From VFMC01 sp050248155 (GTDB lineage: Bacteria > Actinomycetota > Acidimicrobiia > Acidimicrobiales > Ilumatobacteraceae): a DNA stretch of 64,000 bases. The stretch covers positions 62,001 through 126,000 of the forward strand of contig JBFWSW010000002.1 of the NCBI GenBank assembly GCA_050248155.1, given 5' to 3'. The translations under genes were made by a program, and so were the position numbers. Each line of letters opens with the position of its first letter. Position 1 is the first letter of the stretch. This document shows, piece after piece, positions 1 through 9,248 of the stretch. Under the pieces are notes generated by a model. It did no database searches and was not told where the DNA came from. It saw only the letters and a program-made list of their open reading frames with translations.

Positions 1-2
1 AC

Positions 3-746
3 GGGTTGTTCTTCAACGCCGCCTCCCCGCCCACCGACGACGTCCGCGTGCGCCGTGCGCTCGCCTTCGCCACGAACAAGGACGACATCATGGCGGCCAT
101 CGGTGGCGGCGAGCCTCGCGACGAGTACTACGTGCCCGAGAGCGAGTGGTACAGCGAGGAAGCGTCGGCCGAGACCCCCGGCTTCGACACCGAGCAGGCC
201 CAGACGCTGCTGGACGAGTACATCAACGACCCGGCACGCTCGGACGGCAAGCCCGCAGGCACCCCGCTGACGATCGACATCTCGGTCGTGCAGGGCGCCA
301 TCACGGCCGAGAGCATCGCTGCCATCGCGCAGCAGCAGTGGGCCGAGATCGGGGTCGATGTGACGATCACGCCGAAGGACCAGTCGACCTTGATCGGTGA
401 CGCCATCTCCGGCAACTTCAACGTCAACTACTTCGGCTGGGCCACGCCGCACCCGTACAGCTTGCTGGTGCGCAACTACGGGAAGTGGCCGGACACGCCG
501 TCGAACTACACGCACTTCAACAGCGAGGAGCTGTTCGACATCGTCGCCAAGATGTCCGTGGCGAAGACGCCGGACGAGATGGCCGAGCTCATCCGTCAGT
601 CGAACCAGGTCATCGCCGAGGGCGTACCGGTGATCTTCCTGCACAGCACACCACTCGTGTGGGGCACCAATGACGAGGTCGGCAACGTCGACCTGCTGCC
701 CGGCAACGGGTTCATCGACTGGACGACGCTCACCCGAGCGGGTTGA
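3..746 (+). CDS. Peptide ABC transporter substrate-binding protein, C-terminal part
   Basis: This is the C-terminal 247 residues of a family 5 extracellular solute-binding protein (SBP_bac_5), the lipid-anchored receptor of dipeptide/oligopeptide importers. The reading frame is open to the window edge, so the start and signal peptide lie upstream. The visible stretch has the typical pattern of this lobe: a segment like DDVRVRRALAFATNKDDI near the start, then a second-lobe strand and a C-terminal FIDW-like end. Two permeases and two ATPases follow in the same direction and complete the importer. A strong hairpin after the stop separates it from the permease genes, which often lets binding protein be made in excess. 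Family assignment is secure; the peptide or other ligand is not known. Confidence 0.9.
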   Translation, partial: GLFFNAASPPTDDVRVRRALAFATNKDDIMAAIGGGEPRDEYYVPESEWYSEEASAETPGFDTEQAQTLLDEYINDPARSDGKPAGTPLTIDISVVQGAITAESIAAIAQQQWAEIGVDVTITPKDQSTLIGDAISGNFNVNYFGWATPHPYSLLVRNYGKWPDTPSNYTHFNSEELFDIVAKMSVAKTPDEMAELIRQSNQVIAEGVPVIFLHSTPLVWGTNDEVGNVDLLPGNGFIDWTTLTRAG

Positions 747-769
747 TGTCGACGGGTTGACCTGACGCG

Positions 770-807
770 GCACGGCGAGACGGGCAGACTGGCCCGTCTC
801 GCCGTGC
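770..807 (+). terminator. Perfect 15-bp hairpin between binding protein and permease genes
   Basis: The arm gcacggcgagacggg (770-784) is followed by an 8-base loop and its exact complement (793-807). There is no T-run after it, so it is either a partial terminator or an mRNA-stabilising stem. It lies 23 bases after the binding-protein stop codon. Confidence 0.75.
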
Positions 808-875
808 GGCTGTCGAGCAGCGACTCGGAGGCTGCGACGAGCAATGGCAGTGACGATGGAGGGGATGATCAGCAG

Positions 876-1856
876 GTGAGCGCGGCAGGGCTGGACGGAA
901 CGGCGCTCCGCAAGCGCGTGGTGAGGTTGCTCACCACGTTGTTCGCGGTGTCGTTCATCACGTTCATGCTCACGTCGTTGCTGCCGGGCGACCCGGCCTA
1001 CACGATCCTCGGTGCCGAAGGTGTGACACCCGAGGCGGTGGCACGGGTGCACGCCGATCTCGGTCTCGACGATCCGCTGCCGGTGCGCTTCGGGAACTGG
1101 CTCGGCGACGCAGCGCGTGGCGACCTCGGCACCTCGTACTCACTCGGCCGTGACGTCACCGACCTGATGATGGCACGGCTGCCGGTGACGCTCGAGTTGA
1201 TCGTGCTGTCGCTCGGCATCTCGCTGACGGTGTCGATCCCGATCGGCATCTGGACGGCATACCGGGCCAAGCACATCGGATCGAAGCTGGTGTCGCTCCT
1301 CACCTACACGCTGCTGTCCGTCCCGTCGTTCGTCGTCGGGATCATGCTCATCCTGCTCTTCTCGATCAAGCTCGACTGGCTCCCCGCCTCCGGCTGGGTG
1401 GCGTTCTCCGAGAACCCGGTGGAGAACCTCAAACGGGCGGTCCTGCCGGCGCTCGCCCTCGCGCTGCCGCAGATCGCGGTGTTCTCACGCCTCCTGCGCG
1501 GCGACATGATGGCAACCCTCGACCTCGACTTCGTGTCCTTCGCCGACTCGAAGGGGCTCACGACGCGTCGGATCCTGCTCGGCCACGCGTTCCGTCCGTC
1601 ATCGTTCTCGCTGCTGACGCTCGCAGGCACCTCGATCGGCTACCTCATGGGAGGCACGGTCATCGTCGAGACGATGTTCAACCTGCCCGGCATGGGGACG
1701 CTCGTGACCACCGCGATCGCGCAGCGCGACCTGGTGACGGTCCAGGGTGTCACCCTCTTCGTGGCTGCCGCCTTCGTCATCATCAACTTCTTCGTCGACC
1801 TGCTCTACGCAGTGCTCGACCCGCGGATCAGGCGGAGCCATGGCGCTGCCGTCTGA
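876..1856 (+). CDS. Peptide ABC transporter permease (DppB/OppB family)
   Basis: Integral membrane subunit of a peptide importer, 326 residues from the chosen start. The first membrane helix (LLTTLFAVSFITFMLTSLLP) is followed by a periplasmic stretch with the family motif GTSYS. About five more helices follow, with the cytoplasmic EAA-like coupling loop around ADSKGLTTRRILLGHAFRP. An in-frame GTG at 804 lies inside the right arm of the upstream hairpin and would add 24 low-complexity residues. The GTG at 876 has GGAGGGG upstream, so it is preferred. The stop overlaps the start of the second permease, indicating translational coupling. Confidence 0.9.
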   Translation: MSAAGLDGTALRKRVVRLLTTLFAVSFITFMLTSLLPGDPAYTILGAEGVTPEAVARVHADLGLDDPLPVRFGNWLGDAARGDLGTSYSLGRDVTDLMMARLPVTLELIVLSLGISLTVSIPIGIWTAYRAKHIGSKLVSLLTYTLLSVPSFVVGIMLILLFSIKLDWLPASGWVAFSENPVENLKRAVLPALALALPQIAVFSRLLRGDMMATLDLDFVSFADSKGLTTRRILLGHAFRPSSFSLLTLAGTSIGYLMGGTVIVETMFNLPGMGTLVTTAIAQRDLVTVQGVTLFVAAAFVIINFFVDLLYAVLDPRIRRSHGAAV

Positions 1857-2757
1857 CGTCGTGCTCGCCGTCGGCGAGCCGTCGGCGCCCGCCGTCGACG
1901 ACGTCGCCGTCGTCACCGCGGTGCGGCGACGGCGCTCTGCCACCGACGTGCTGCGCCTGGTGCCGATCGCGATCTGCGTCCTGTGGCTCGGCCTGGTCGT
2001 GTTCGGTGCCATCGCCGCGAGCTGGCTCCCGCTCCAGGACCCGGCGAAGGTCAACCCGGTCGATCGTCTCCAGGGTCCGAGCGGCGCTCACTGGTTCGGC
2101 ACCGACAACCTCGGCCGAGACCTGTTCACCCGCTCGGTCTTCGGATCGCGGGTCTCGCTCATCGTCAGTGTCTCGTCGACCGCGATCGGGCTCACGATCG
2201 GCAGCAGCCTCGGCATCATGGCCGGCTACCTCCGCGGCCGCGCCGACGGGTTCATCTCCTGGCTCGTCGACGTGATCCTCTCGTTCCCCGGGCTGGTGCT
2301 CCTCATCGCCCTCGTGGCCTACCTCGGGCCCGGACTTCGCAACATCTCGCTCGGTCTCGGATTCCTGGCGATCCCCGTGTACGCCCGCCTCGCCCGCGCC
2401 CACGCGATGTCGGTGAGCAGCGAGGAGTACGTGCTTGCCGCCCGTGCGGGCGGTTCGGGCAGGGCTCGGATCCTGTGGCGCGAGATCATGCCGAACGTGC
2501 TCCCCTCGATCCTCGCCTACGGCCTCGTGTCGATGAGCCTGGCGATCGTGATCGAGGGCAGCCTCAGCTTCCTCGGTCTCAGCGCCTCGATCCCGACGCC
2601 GTCGTGGGGCGGTCTCATCGCGAGTGGACAGGGCTTCCTGCGCGACTCGCCGACGGGCGTCATCCTCCCCGCAGCGGTGCTGTGCGCGACGGTGCTGTCG
2701 TTGAACGTCATCGGCGAGCGGATGCGCCGCCGCTTCGAGGTGGGTCAGGGTGGCTGA
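1840..2757 (+). CDS. Peptide ABC transporter permease (DppC/OppC family)
   Basis: Second membrane subunit of the importer, 305 residues. It has the N-terminal helix (VPIAICVLWLGLVVFGAIAA), the hallmark GTDNLGRDLFTR segment of DppC proteins, and the coupling loop VLAARAGGSGRARILWREIM. The ATG at 1840 is preceded by AGGCGGAG and lies inside the end of the previous gene (17-base overlap). An upstream in-frame GTG at 1747 would add a serine-rich stretch that is only the other-frame shadow of the first permease. Together the two permeases form the transmembrane channel. Confidence 0.9.
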   Translation: MALPSDVVLAVGEPSAPAVDDVAVVTAVRRRRSATDVLRLVPIAICVLWLGLVVFGAIAASWLPLQDPAKVNPVDRLQGPSGAHWFGTDNLGRDLFTRSVFGSRVSLIVSVSSTAIGLTIGSSLGIMAGYLRGRADGFISWLVDVILSFPGLVLLIALVAYLGPGLRNISLGLGFLAIPVYARLARAHAMSVSSEEYVLAARAGGSGRARILWREIMPNVLPSILAYGLVSMSLAIVIEGSLSFLGLSASIPTPSWGGLIASGQGFLRDSPTGVILPAAVLCATVLSLNVIGERMRRRFEVGQGG

Positions 2758-3832
2758 CACAGCGAGCACGACGGCGACGGGCAGCGGCGACAAGCCGCTG
2801 TTGGAGGTCTGCGACTTCTCGGTGCACTTCGACACGCCGCGAGGCAGGGTCCGTGCAGTGGACGGGGTGTCGTTCGACCTGCGCGAGGGCCAGACGCTCG
2901 GCATCGTCGGCGAGTCGGGCAGCGGCAAGACGGTCCTCAGCCGCTCGATCATGGGATTGCTGCACGGGAAGAACGTCGTGCGTCGCGGACGCGTGACCTT
3001 CGACGGGCGTGACATCACCAACCTCTCGCGTCGGCAGGGGCGCGCGCTGCGCGGGACCGACGTCGCGATGGTGTTCCAGGACCCGATGACCTCCTTGAAC
3101 CCGGTGATGAAGATCGGGCGCCAGCTGACCGAAGGCATGAAGACCCACCTCGACCTGTCGAAGGAGCAGCGCCACGAGGCCGCCCTGAACCTGATGCGCA
3201 GCGTCGGCATCCCGCTTCCAGAGAAGCGGATGGAGCAGTACCCGTTCGAGCTCTCCGGCGGCATGCGTCAGCGCGTCACGATCGCGATCGCCCTCGCGTG
3301 CGAGCCTCGGCTGCTGCTCGCCGACGAACCGACGACCGCCCTCGACGTCACCATCCAGGCCCAGATCCTGAAGCTGCTCGAGGCGAAGAAGCAGGAACGG
3401 AACATGGCGATGATCCTGGTGACGCACGACTTGGGCGTGGTGGCCGGGCGCACGGACGAGATCATGGTGATGTACGCGGGGAAGGTCGTCGAGCGAGCGC
3501 CCACCCTCGATCTGTTCACCCGGATGCGCATGCCGTACACCGAGGCGCTGCTCAACTCGATCCCGAAGCTCGACGAGCCGAGCCACACACCGCTCGTCGC
3601 CATCGGCGGCAGGCCCCCGGTGCTGATCGACCCGCCACAAGGCTGCCGGTTCGCGCCGCGCTGCCCCTACGCGCGTGCCAAGTGCGTGCACGAGGAACCG
3701 CCGCTCATGTCGGACGAGCACGTGAACAGTGGTCACGTCTACGCGTGTTGGTATCCGGTGGGCGTCTCGCCGAGGACGTCAGCGGTCGACCCGCTCGTGC
3801 CCACGGCTCCGGCAGCCGAGGTCCCCGGATGA
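2750..3832 (+). CDS. Peptide ABC transporter ATP-binding protein (DppD/OppD family)
   Basis: First of two ATPases energising the peptide importer, 360 residues. It shows Walker A (GESGSGKT), the Q-loop (FQDPMTSLNPV), the signature LSGGMRQR and Walker B (LLLADEPTTALD). The C-terminal oligopeptide-transporter extension carries clustered cysteines in CRFAPRCPYARAKC, usual for this family. The GTG start overlaps the permease stop by 8 bases, and the stop overlaps the next start as ATGA, so the four genes after the hairpin are translationally coupled. Confidence 0.92.
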   Translation: MADTASTTATGSGDKPLLEVCDFSVHFDTPRGRVRAVDGVSFDLREGQTLGIVGESGSGKTVLSRSIMGLLHGKNVVRRGRVTFDGRDITNLSRRQGRALRGTDVAMVFQDPMTSLNPVMKIGRQLTEGMKTHLDLSKEQRHEAALNLMRSVGIPLPEKRMEQYPFELSGGMRQRVTIAIALACEPRLLLADEPTTALDVTIQAQILKLLEAKKQERNMAMILVTHDLGVVAGRTDEIMVMYAGKVVERAPTLDLFTRMRMPYTEALLNSIPKLDEPSHTPLVAIGGRPPVLIDPPQGCRFAPRCPYARAKCVHEEPPLMSDEHVNSGHVYACWYPVGVSPRTSAVDPLVPTAPAAEVPG

Positions 3833-4890
3833 GCGGGGCAGTGAACGGCGAGCTCACCCCCGACGTCGCGGCGATGCCGCGCACGACGTCGCCCGAGGCG
3901 GCGCCGATGCTCAGCGTGCGCGACCTGCACGTTCGCTTCGACGCAGGTGATGGTCACGTGGTGCAGGCGGTGTCAGGTGTGAGCTTCGACATCATGCCTG
4001 GCGAGACCCTCGGGCTGGTCGGTGAGTCGGGTTGCGGCAAGTCGACCACGAGTCGAGCCATCATGCAGCTCCCCCCGCCCAGCTCGGGCTCGGTGCTGTT
4101 CGAGGGCGTCGACCTCACCCGACTGCCACGCGATCAGCTCCGAGAGACGCGCACGCGGATGCAGATGATCTTCCAGGACCCGGTGTCCTCGCTCAACCCC
4201 CGCCGCAACGTCCAGAGCATCATCGCCGAACCACTGGCCACGTGGGGCCGCGGATCGAAGCAGGAGCGCGTCGAGAAGGTGCACGAGCTGATGGACGCAG
4301 TCGGCCTCGACGCGGCGGCCGTCGGCAAGCGCCGTCGACGGGAGTTCTCCGGTGGACAGTGCCAGCGGATCAGCATCGCCCGGGCGTTGGCACTCGACCC
4401 GCGACTCTTGATCTGCGACGAGGCGGTCTCGGCGCTCGACGTCTCGGTCCAAGCGCAGATCCTCAACCTGCTGCAGGCGATGAAGCGCCGCTTCGACCTG
4501 ACGATGGTCTTCGTCGCCCACGACCTGGCGGTGGTGAAGCGGTTGAGCGACCGCGTCGCGGTGATGTACCTCGGCAAGATCGTCGAGATCGCACCGGCCG
4601 ACGCCTTGTACAGCGAGCCGCGCCACCACTACACCCAGGCGCTGTTGCGATCGATCCCGCAGCCCGATCCGACCGTCCCGCCGGCGGACGTGCCGCTCAA
4701 GGGCGAGCCGCCGTCACCCACCGACCCTCCGAGCGGCTGCCGGTTCCGGACCCGTTGCGAGCGTGCCGAGCAGCTGTGCGCCGAGATCGAGCCGCCGCTC
4801 GCGGACGTCGGCCCCGGTCACCAGGTGGCGTGCCACTTCCCGCTCCCGGTCACACCGGTCGAGCTCACACCGCGCGGCCTCGCCGTCTGA
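3829..4890 (+). CDS. Peptide ABC transporter ATP-binding protein (DppF/OppF family)
   Basis: Second ATPase of the importer, 353 residues, last gene of the operon. Walker A is GESGCGKST, the Q-loop is FQDPVSSLNPR, and the C-terminal extension has CRFRTRCERAEQLC. Two small departures from consensus are visible. The signature reads SGGQCQRIS with Cys in place of the usual Arg, and the Walker B region reads LLICDEAVSALD with Ala where most relatives have Pro; the catalytic Glu is kept. The ATG start overlaps the previous stop (ATGA). Only three bases separate its end from the convergent gene. Confidence 0.92.
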   Translation: MSGAVNGELTPDVAAMPRTTSPEAAPMLSVRDLHVRFDAGDGHVVQAVSGVSFDIMPGETLGLVGESGCGKSTTSRAIMQLPPPSSGSVLFEGVDLTRLPRDQLRETRTRMQMIFQDPVSSLNPRRNVQSIIAEPLATWGRGSKQERVEKVHELMDAVGLDAAAVGKRRRREFSGGQCQRISIARALALDPRLLICDEAVSALDVSVQAQILNLLQAMKRRFDLTMVFVAHDLAVVKRLSDRVAVMYLGKIVEIAPADALYSEPRHHYTQALLRSIPQPDPTVPPADVPLKGEPPSPTDPPSGCRFRTRCERAEQLCAEIEPPLADVGPGHQVACHFPLPVTPVELTPRGLAV

Positions 4891-4893
4891 TCG

Positions 4894-5319
4894 TCAGCCG
4901 GCCAGCGAGCCGTCCTGCCAGACGGTCCGGTACTCGCGCTCGCTGATCCGCCACCTGCCGTCGACACGAGACAGCCGGTCGCGGTACTCGCCGCCTGTGC
5001 GGAGCATCGTCGACGGGTCGTCGGTCCGTTGGATGGTCACCGTCACGTACGACCGAGCGCTGGCGTCGTCGCCGCGCAGCTCGATGACGACGTTGGCGAG
5101 TGCGTGGTGGCTGGTGAGGCCGACGTGCGCGTCCCGCATCCAGTCGTGCACCGCCTGCGCCGACTCGAAGCAGCCGAAGCGCCCGTAATCGGCGGTGCAC
5201 CGGTCGCTGAAGACGTCGAGCAGTCGGCCCCAGTCCTGGTCGTCGATCGCGAAGGCGTAGGAGTGGAGGAGGTCGGCGATCTGCGTTCGATCGTCACGCT
5301 CCTGGACGGGATGAGCCAT
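4894..5319 (-). CDS. SnoaL-like (NTF2-fold) protein
   Basis: A 141-residue single-domain protein with the alpha+beta cone pattern of the SnoaL/NTF2 superfamily: the N-terminal helix IADLLHSYAFAIDDQDWGRLLDVF, a middle VHDWMRDAHVGLTSHHALAN stretch and the final strand WRISEREYRTVWQDG. Relatives include dehydratases, isomerases and ring hydroxylase small subunits, so the reaction cannot be named. It diverges from the mycofactocin-type SDR at 5405. The shared promoter holds a palindromic operator, suggesting both serve the same catabolic pathway. Confidence 0.75.
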   Translation of the reverse strand: MAHPVQERDDRTQIADLLHSYAFAIDDQDWGRLLDVFSDRCTADYGRFGCFESAQAVHDWMRDAHVGLTSHHALANVVIELRGDDASARSYVTVTIQRTDDPSTMLRTGGEYRDRLSRVDGRWRISEREYRTVWQDGSLAG

Positions 5320-5333
5320 CGCGCGACTGTAGC

Positions 5334-5353
5334 AACCAAACGATCATTTGTTA
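5334..5353. promoter_or_regulatory. Type-1 TetR-like operator
   Basis: aaccaaacga followed by tcatttgtta is an imperfect palindrome (7 of 10 base pairs) in the divergent promoter of the SnoaL-like gene and the SDR. It shares the 10-mer accaaacgat with sites at 13171 and 26691. Confidence 0.6.
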
Positions 5354-5404
5354 CTCTGTGGGTGCCGTGACCGAGGAGGTCGCGCCGACCGCGAAGGGGA
5401 ACGC

Positions 5405-6211
5405 GTGGGGAGAGTGGATGGGAAGGTCGCGCTGGTCACCGGCGGCGCACGTGGGCAGGGCCGCGCCCATGCGCTCCGCCTCGCCGAGGAAGGGGCCGAT
5501 GTCATCGTGACGGACATCTGCCACGACCTCGACACGGTGACGTATCCGCTGGCGACCGCGGACGACCTCGCCGAGACGGCGCGCATGGTGGAAGCGAAGG
5601 GCCGCGCAGTCGTCGCCGTGCCCGCCGACGTCCGCGATTCGGCGGCGATGGACGCAGCGGTGCGTGAGGGCGTCGACCGGCTCGGGCGCCTCGACATCGT
5701 GGTGGCGAACGCCGGCATCTGCACGATGCAGCACTGGGACGCTGTCAGCGATGACGTGTGGCGCGACACGATCGACATCAACCTCACCGGGGTGTGGAAC
5801 TCGTGCCGACCGGCGATCCCACACCTGATCGACCGCGGCGGCGGTTCGATCGTGCTGATCAGCTCGGTCGCCGGTCTGAAGGGCCAGCCCTTCCTGACGC
5901 CCTATGTCGCCGCCAAGCACGGGGTGGTGGGGTTGATGCGCGCGCTCGCCAACGAGCTGGCCCGCCACATGATCCGGGTGAACTCGATCCACCCGACCGG
6001 GGTCGAGACGCCGATGGGCCTGGGCCTCGGCCACATGAACGACCTGATCGCGGATGCTCCCGAGCTCGGGCCGATCTTCACCAACGCACTCCCGATCACG
6101 ATCACGCAACCCGAGGACATCGCCGATGCCGTGCTGTTCCTGGCCTCGGACGAGTCCAAGTACGTCACGGGGCTCGAGCTGAAGATCGACGCCGGCTGCA
6201 CGCTCCGCTGA
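5405..6211 (+). CDS. Mycofactocin-type SDR family oxidoreductase
   Basis: NAD-dependent short-chain dehydrogenase, 268 residues. The glycine-rich motif TGGARGQGRAHALRLAEEGA and the insert after ICHDLDTVTYPLATADDL match the subfamily that works with the redox peptide mycofactocin instead of exchanging NADH freely. The catalytic pattern is intact: ISS, then YVAAK. The GTG start at 5405 follows AAGGGGA; a second GTG at 5414 is possible. It probably oxidises an alcohol intermediate of the local pathway. No mycofactocin synthesis genes are in this window, so the cofactor would have to come from elsewhere in the genome. Confidence 0.85.
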   Translation: MGRVDGKVALVTGGARGQGRAHALRLAEEGADVIVTDICHDLDTVTYPLATADDLAETARMVEAKGRAVVAVPADVRDSAAMDAAVREGVDRLGRLDIVVANAGICTMQHWDAVSDDVWRDTIDINLTGVWNSCRPAIPHLIDRGGGSIVLISSVAGLKGQPFLTPYVAAKHGVVGLMRALANELARHMIRVNSIHPTGVETPMGLGLGHMNDLIADAPELGPIFTNALPITITQPEDIADAVLFLASDESKYVTGLELKIDAGCTLR

Positions 6212-6218
6212 GCGGAGG

Positions 6219-8033
6219 TCACTCGGCGTACAACGACTCGATGTGGTCTGCGTACCGGGCGAGGACGCCGCGACGCTTCAGCTTCATCGTGGGTGTCAGC
6301 AGATCGGAGTCGGGCAACCACTCGTCGGTCGCGAGGTGGAACTTCTTCACGCGCTCGACGTTCGACAGGTGCTCGTTCGCCGCGCGGACGGCCTGGTCGA
6401 CGGCATCGCGCACAGCAGGCTCGGTGACGAGGTCGGCGACGGCCGACACGTCGAGCCCCGCGTCACGAGCGACCGAGCGGGCCGCGTCGGCGTCGAGCGT
6501 GAGCACCGCGGTGACGTAGGGTCGCCGGTCGCCGATGACGCAGGCTTCGCCGATGATCGGTTGCTGCTTGAGTCGGGCCTCGATGTTGGCCGGTGAGATG
6601 TTCTTGCCGCCCGCGGTGATGATGAGCTCCTTCTTGCGGTCGACGATGCGGATGTAGCCCTCGGCATCGATCGAACCGATGTCACCGGTGTGCAGCCACC
6701 CGTCGTCGTCGAGCACCTCGGCTGTCTTGTCGGGGTCCTTCATGTACCCGGCGAACACGTGACCGCCGCGGCACAGGATCTCGCCGTCGTCGAGCAGGCG
6801 CACCGAGCAGCCGGGGATCGGTCGCCCCACGGTGCCGACGCGGGGTCGTCGCACCTCGGCGGTCATCAGCCCGGTGTCCTCGGACAGGCCGTACACCTCC
6901 GAGAGCGGTACGCCGATGAAGTTGAAGAACTCGATGACCTCGACGGGAGGTGGCGCCGCGCCGGTGAAGGCCACCTGGCACGCGTCGAGGCCGATGCGGG
7001 TCCGGATGCCGGCGAGCAGCGTGCGGTCCGCGTGCTCCCACGCGTCGACGACGTCGGGCGCGGCCTCGATTCCGAGCGAGCGTGCCTCGAACACCCGCCG
7101 TCCGGCAGCGAGCGCTTCCTCCGTCGCCCGAGCACCATCGGCCGTGGCTGTCAGCGCGGCGAGCAGGCCGGACCGCATCTTCTCGAAGACGCGCGGCGGA
7201 CCGAAGAACGCCTCGGGTCTGACCTCGGGCAAGTACCGGCCGACCTGTGCGGGATCGGGGCACGGCGTCACGAGAGCGCCCTCGCGCGCTGGGAGGTAGT
7301 GCGTGAAGATCCGCTCGGCCACATGGGCCATCGGGAGGTACGAGAGCATGCGGCGACCGGTCAGGTCCATGCCCATCACCTCCACGAGCGCGGCGAGCAG
7401 CCAACTGATGTTCGCGTGCGTCAGCATCACGGCCTTGGGCGGCCCGGTGGTGCCCGACGTGTAGATCAACGTCGCCAGGTCGTCGGGAGCCGCTACCTCG
7501 GCGGCCGCATCGAGGTCGACCGGGGTGACCGCCGCGATCCGCTGCTCCCACGAACCCTCACCCCCGTCGATCATCACGAGATCGGGAGGGGAGGCCATCG
7601 AGCCGAGGGCCGCATGGAGCTGCGCCGCGAACACGGGTTCTGCGAGGACGACACGCGCGCCCGAGTGCTCGAGGAGGTAGACGATCTGCTCGGGCGACGA
7701 CGAGTTGTAGACCGAGAACGGGGCGGCGCCGGCCAGGTAGGCGCCCATGTCGATCGGATGGAACTCGGGGCGGTTGCGCATCATCAGCGCGACCGTGTGA
7801 CCGGTCCCCACGCCCTCTGCCGACAGGTACGCAGCCGTGCGGCAGGCCCGGTCGGCATAGTCGTTCCACGACCACGAGGTCCACTCGTCGCCGGTCAGCC
7901 AGCGGTGTGCGGGCTGGTCGCCACGACGCGCGACGGTGTCGCGGAAGAACCGTGGCACGGTCTGCCCAGCGACCGCGGCGCGCAACCGTGCGTCGCCGCT
8001 CGCATCGAGCCACTGTCCGTCTTGCATCGCCAC
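6219..8033 (-). CDS. Long-chain acyl-CoA synthetase (AMP-forming, FadD-like)
   Basis: Activates a carboxylic acid to its CoA thioester through an acyl-adenylate, 604 residues. The adenylation motif is TLIYTSGTTGPPKAVMLTH. The hinge region is GWLHTGDIGSIDAEGYIRIVD, and the catalytic lysine lies in the C-terminal GGKNISPANIE segment. The GTG at 8033 has GAGGAGG nine bases upstream; the ATG at 8027 is the alternative. It lies 17 bases behind the acyl-CoA dehydrogenase gene and is surely co-transcribed with it, giving the first two steps of a beta-oxidation-like route. Substrate chain type cannot be read from sequence. Confidence 0.9.
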   Translation of the reverse strand: MAMQDGQWLDASGDARLRAAVAGQTVPRFFRDTVARRGDQPAHRWLTGDEWTSWSWNDYADRACRTAAYLSAEGVGTGHTVALMMRNRPEFHPIDMGAYLAGAAPFSVYNSSSPEQIVYLLEHSGARVVLAEPVFAAQLHAALGSMASPPDLVMIDGGEGSWEQRIAAVTPVDLDAAAEVAAPDDLATLIYTSGTTGPPKAVMLTHANISWLLAALVEVMGMDLTGRRMLSYLPMAHVAERIFTHYLPAREGALVTPCPDPAQVGRYLPEVRPEAFFGPPRVFEKMRSGLLAALTATADGARATEEALAAGRRVFEARSLGIEAAPDVVDAWEHADRTLLAGIRTRIGLDACQVAFTGAAPPPVEVIEFFNFIGVPLSEVYGLSEDTGLMTAEVRRPRVGTVGRPIPGCSVRLLDDGEILCRGGHVFAGYMKDPDKTAEVLDDDGWLHTGDIGSIDAEGYIRIVDRKKELIITAGGKNISPANIEARLKQQPIIGEACVIGDRRPYVTAVLTLDADAARSVARDAGLDVSAVADLVTEPAVRDAVDQAVRAANEHLSNVERVKKFHLATDEWLPDSDLLTPTMKLKRRGVLARYADHIESLYAE

Positions 8034-8050
8034 GACGTGCGTCCTCCTCG

Positions 8051-9208
8051 TCAGTACGACTTGGGCAGGCGGAGGAGCTTCTCCGCGATGTAGTTCAGGA
8101 CCATCTCGTTGTTCACCGGCGCGATGCGCAGCAGCCGGATCATCGGCCACAGGGTCACGATGTCGCTCTCGTGGTCGAACGCCGAGCCACCGAACGCCTG
8201 GATCACGGCGTCGGCTGCGGCGTTGGCCGCCTCGGACGCGAGCAGCTTCGACATGTTGGCGTAGGCGCCGGCGTCGCCACCCCGGTCGAACTCCTCACAT
8301 GCTGTGTACATCATGAGGCGTGCGGCCTCCAGTTGCGCCTTCGCTCGCGCAAGGGGGTGCTGGACGCCCTGGTACGACCCGATCGGCTTCCCGAACGGCG
8401 CCCGATCGCGTGCGTAGTCCACGCCGCGGGCGAGGGCGTGCGTGCCGAGGCCGACTGCCCACGCCGACACCAGGAGGCGCTCGGGGTTCAGCGCGTCGAA
8501 CAGCGCTCGCAAGCCGTCGTCGCGTGGCCCGATCAGGTCGTCGGCCGGCACCTCCACCTCGTCGAGGTGCATCACGAACTGGTGCTCGGGCGAGTGCAGG
8601 TCGATCTTCATCCGCGTCAGCGAGAGGCCCGGCGCGTCGATCGGCACCACGAACAGGGACAGGCCCTTGCGCTTGTCCTCGGCGTCGTCCAGCCGTGTCG
8701 TCCGCGCGACCACCATCGCGTGGGTTGCCGCGTCTGCGCCCGAGATGAAGACCTTCTGTCCGCTCAGCAGGTAGCGCTCGCCGTCCTGGCGGGCGAAGGT
8801 GCGCATCGCGAAGCTGTTCGTCCCCGCATCGGCTTCGGTGATCGCGAAGCAGAGCCGCACGTCGCCCGTCGTGGTGGGTGCCAGGAACCGGCGCTTCTGC
8901 TCGGGCGTGCCGTGGCGCATGATCGCGACCCGCGCGAACGCGGTGAGGAGGAACAGCACGGGTGGCGTCCCTCCCTCGGACAGCGCCTCGACGACCGCCA
9001 CCGGACCGGTCATGCCCTCGCCCGTCCCACCCCACTCCTCCGGAACGCCCACAGCCAGGAGGCCCTGGGCCGCCATCGCCGCCCAGGCGTCGTCGAGGTC
9101 GCCCCCCTCGCGGGCGCGGGTGATGAACTCCTGGCGGTCGACGACGGCGAGGACTCCCCGTGCCGCCTCGCGGATGTCCTCGCGGAGCTGCTGTTGTTCG
9201 GTCGCCAC
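8051..9208 (-). CDS. Acyl-CoA dehydrogenase
   Basis: FAD-dependent enzyme, 385 residues, oxidising an acyl-CoA to the 2-enoyl-CoA. The middle flavin-contact region is recognisable (ITEADAGTNSFAMRTF) and so is the C-terminal helical domain (IQAFGGSAFDHESDIVTLWP). The open frame runs far upstream, but the GTG at 9208 has GGGGAGA five bases before it and starts the domain in the normal place. The gene diverges from the crotonase at 9329 across a promoter with a palindromic operator. It is the first gene of the acyl-CoA dehydrogenase-synthetase operon. Confidence 0.88.
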   Translation of the reverse strand: MATEQQQLREDIREAARGVLAVVDRQEFITRAREGGDLDDAWAAMAAQGLLAVGVPEEWGGTGEGMTGPVAVVEALSEGGTPPVLFLLTAFARVAIMRHGTPEQKRRFLAPTTTGDVRLCFAITEADAGTNSFAMRTFARQDGERYLLSGQKVFISGADAATHAMVVARTTRLDDAEDKRKGLSLFVVPIDAPGLSLTRMKIDLHSPEHQFVMHLDEVEVPADDLIGPRDDGLRALFDALNPERLLVSAWAVGLGTHALARGVDYARDRAPFGKPIGSYQGVQHPLARAKAQLEAARLMMYTACEEFDRGGDAGAYANMSKLLASEAANAAADAVIQAFGGSAFDHESDIVTLWPMIRLLRIAPVNNEMVLNYIAEKLLRLPKSY

Positions 9209-9248
9209 GATGATCTCCCCTGCGCGCCGGGCAGCGCCAGGCGGGCAG

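Noticed and set aside
804..875. Start of the DppB-like permease at GTG 804
   Set aside because: This codon lies in the right arm of the 770-807 hairpin and would add non-homologous residues; GTG 876 has a ribosome site.
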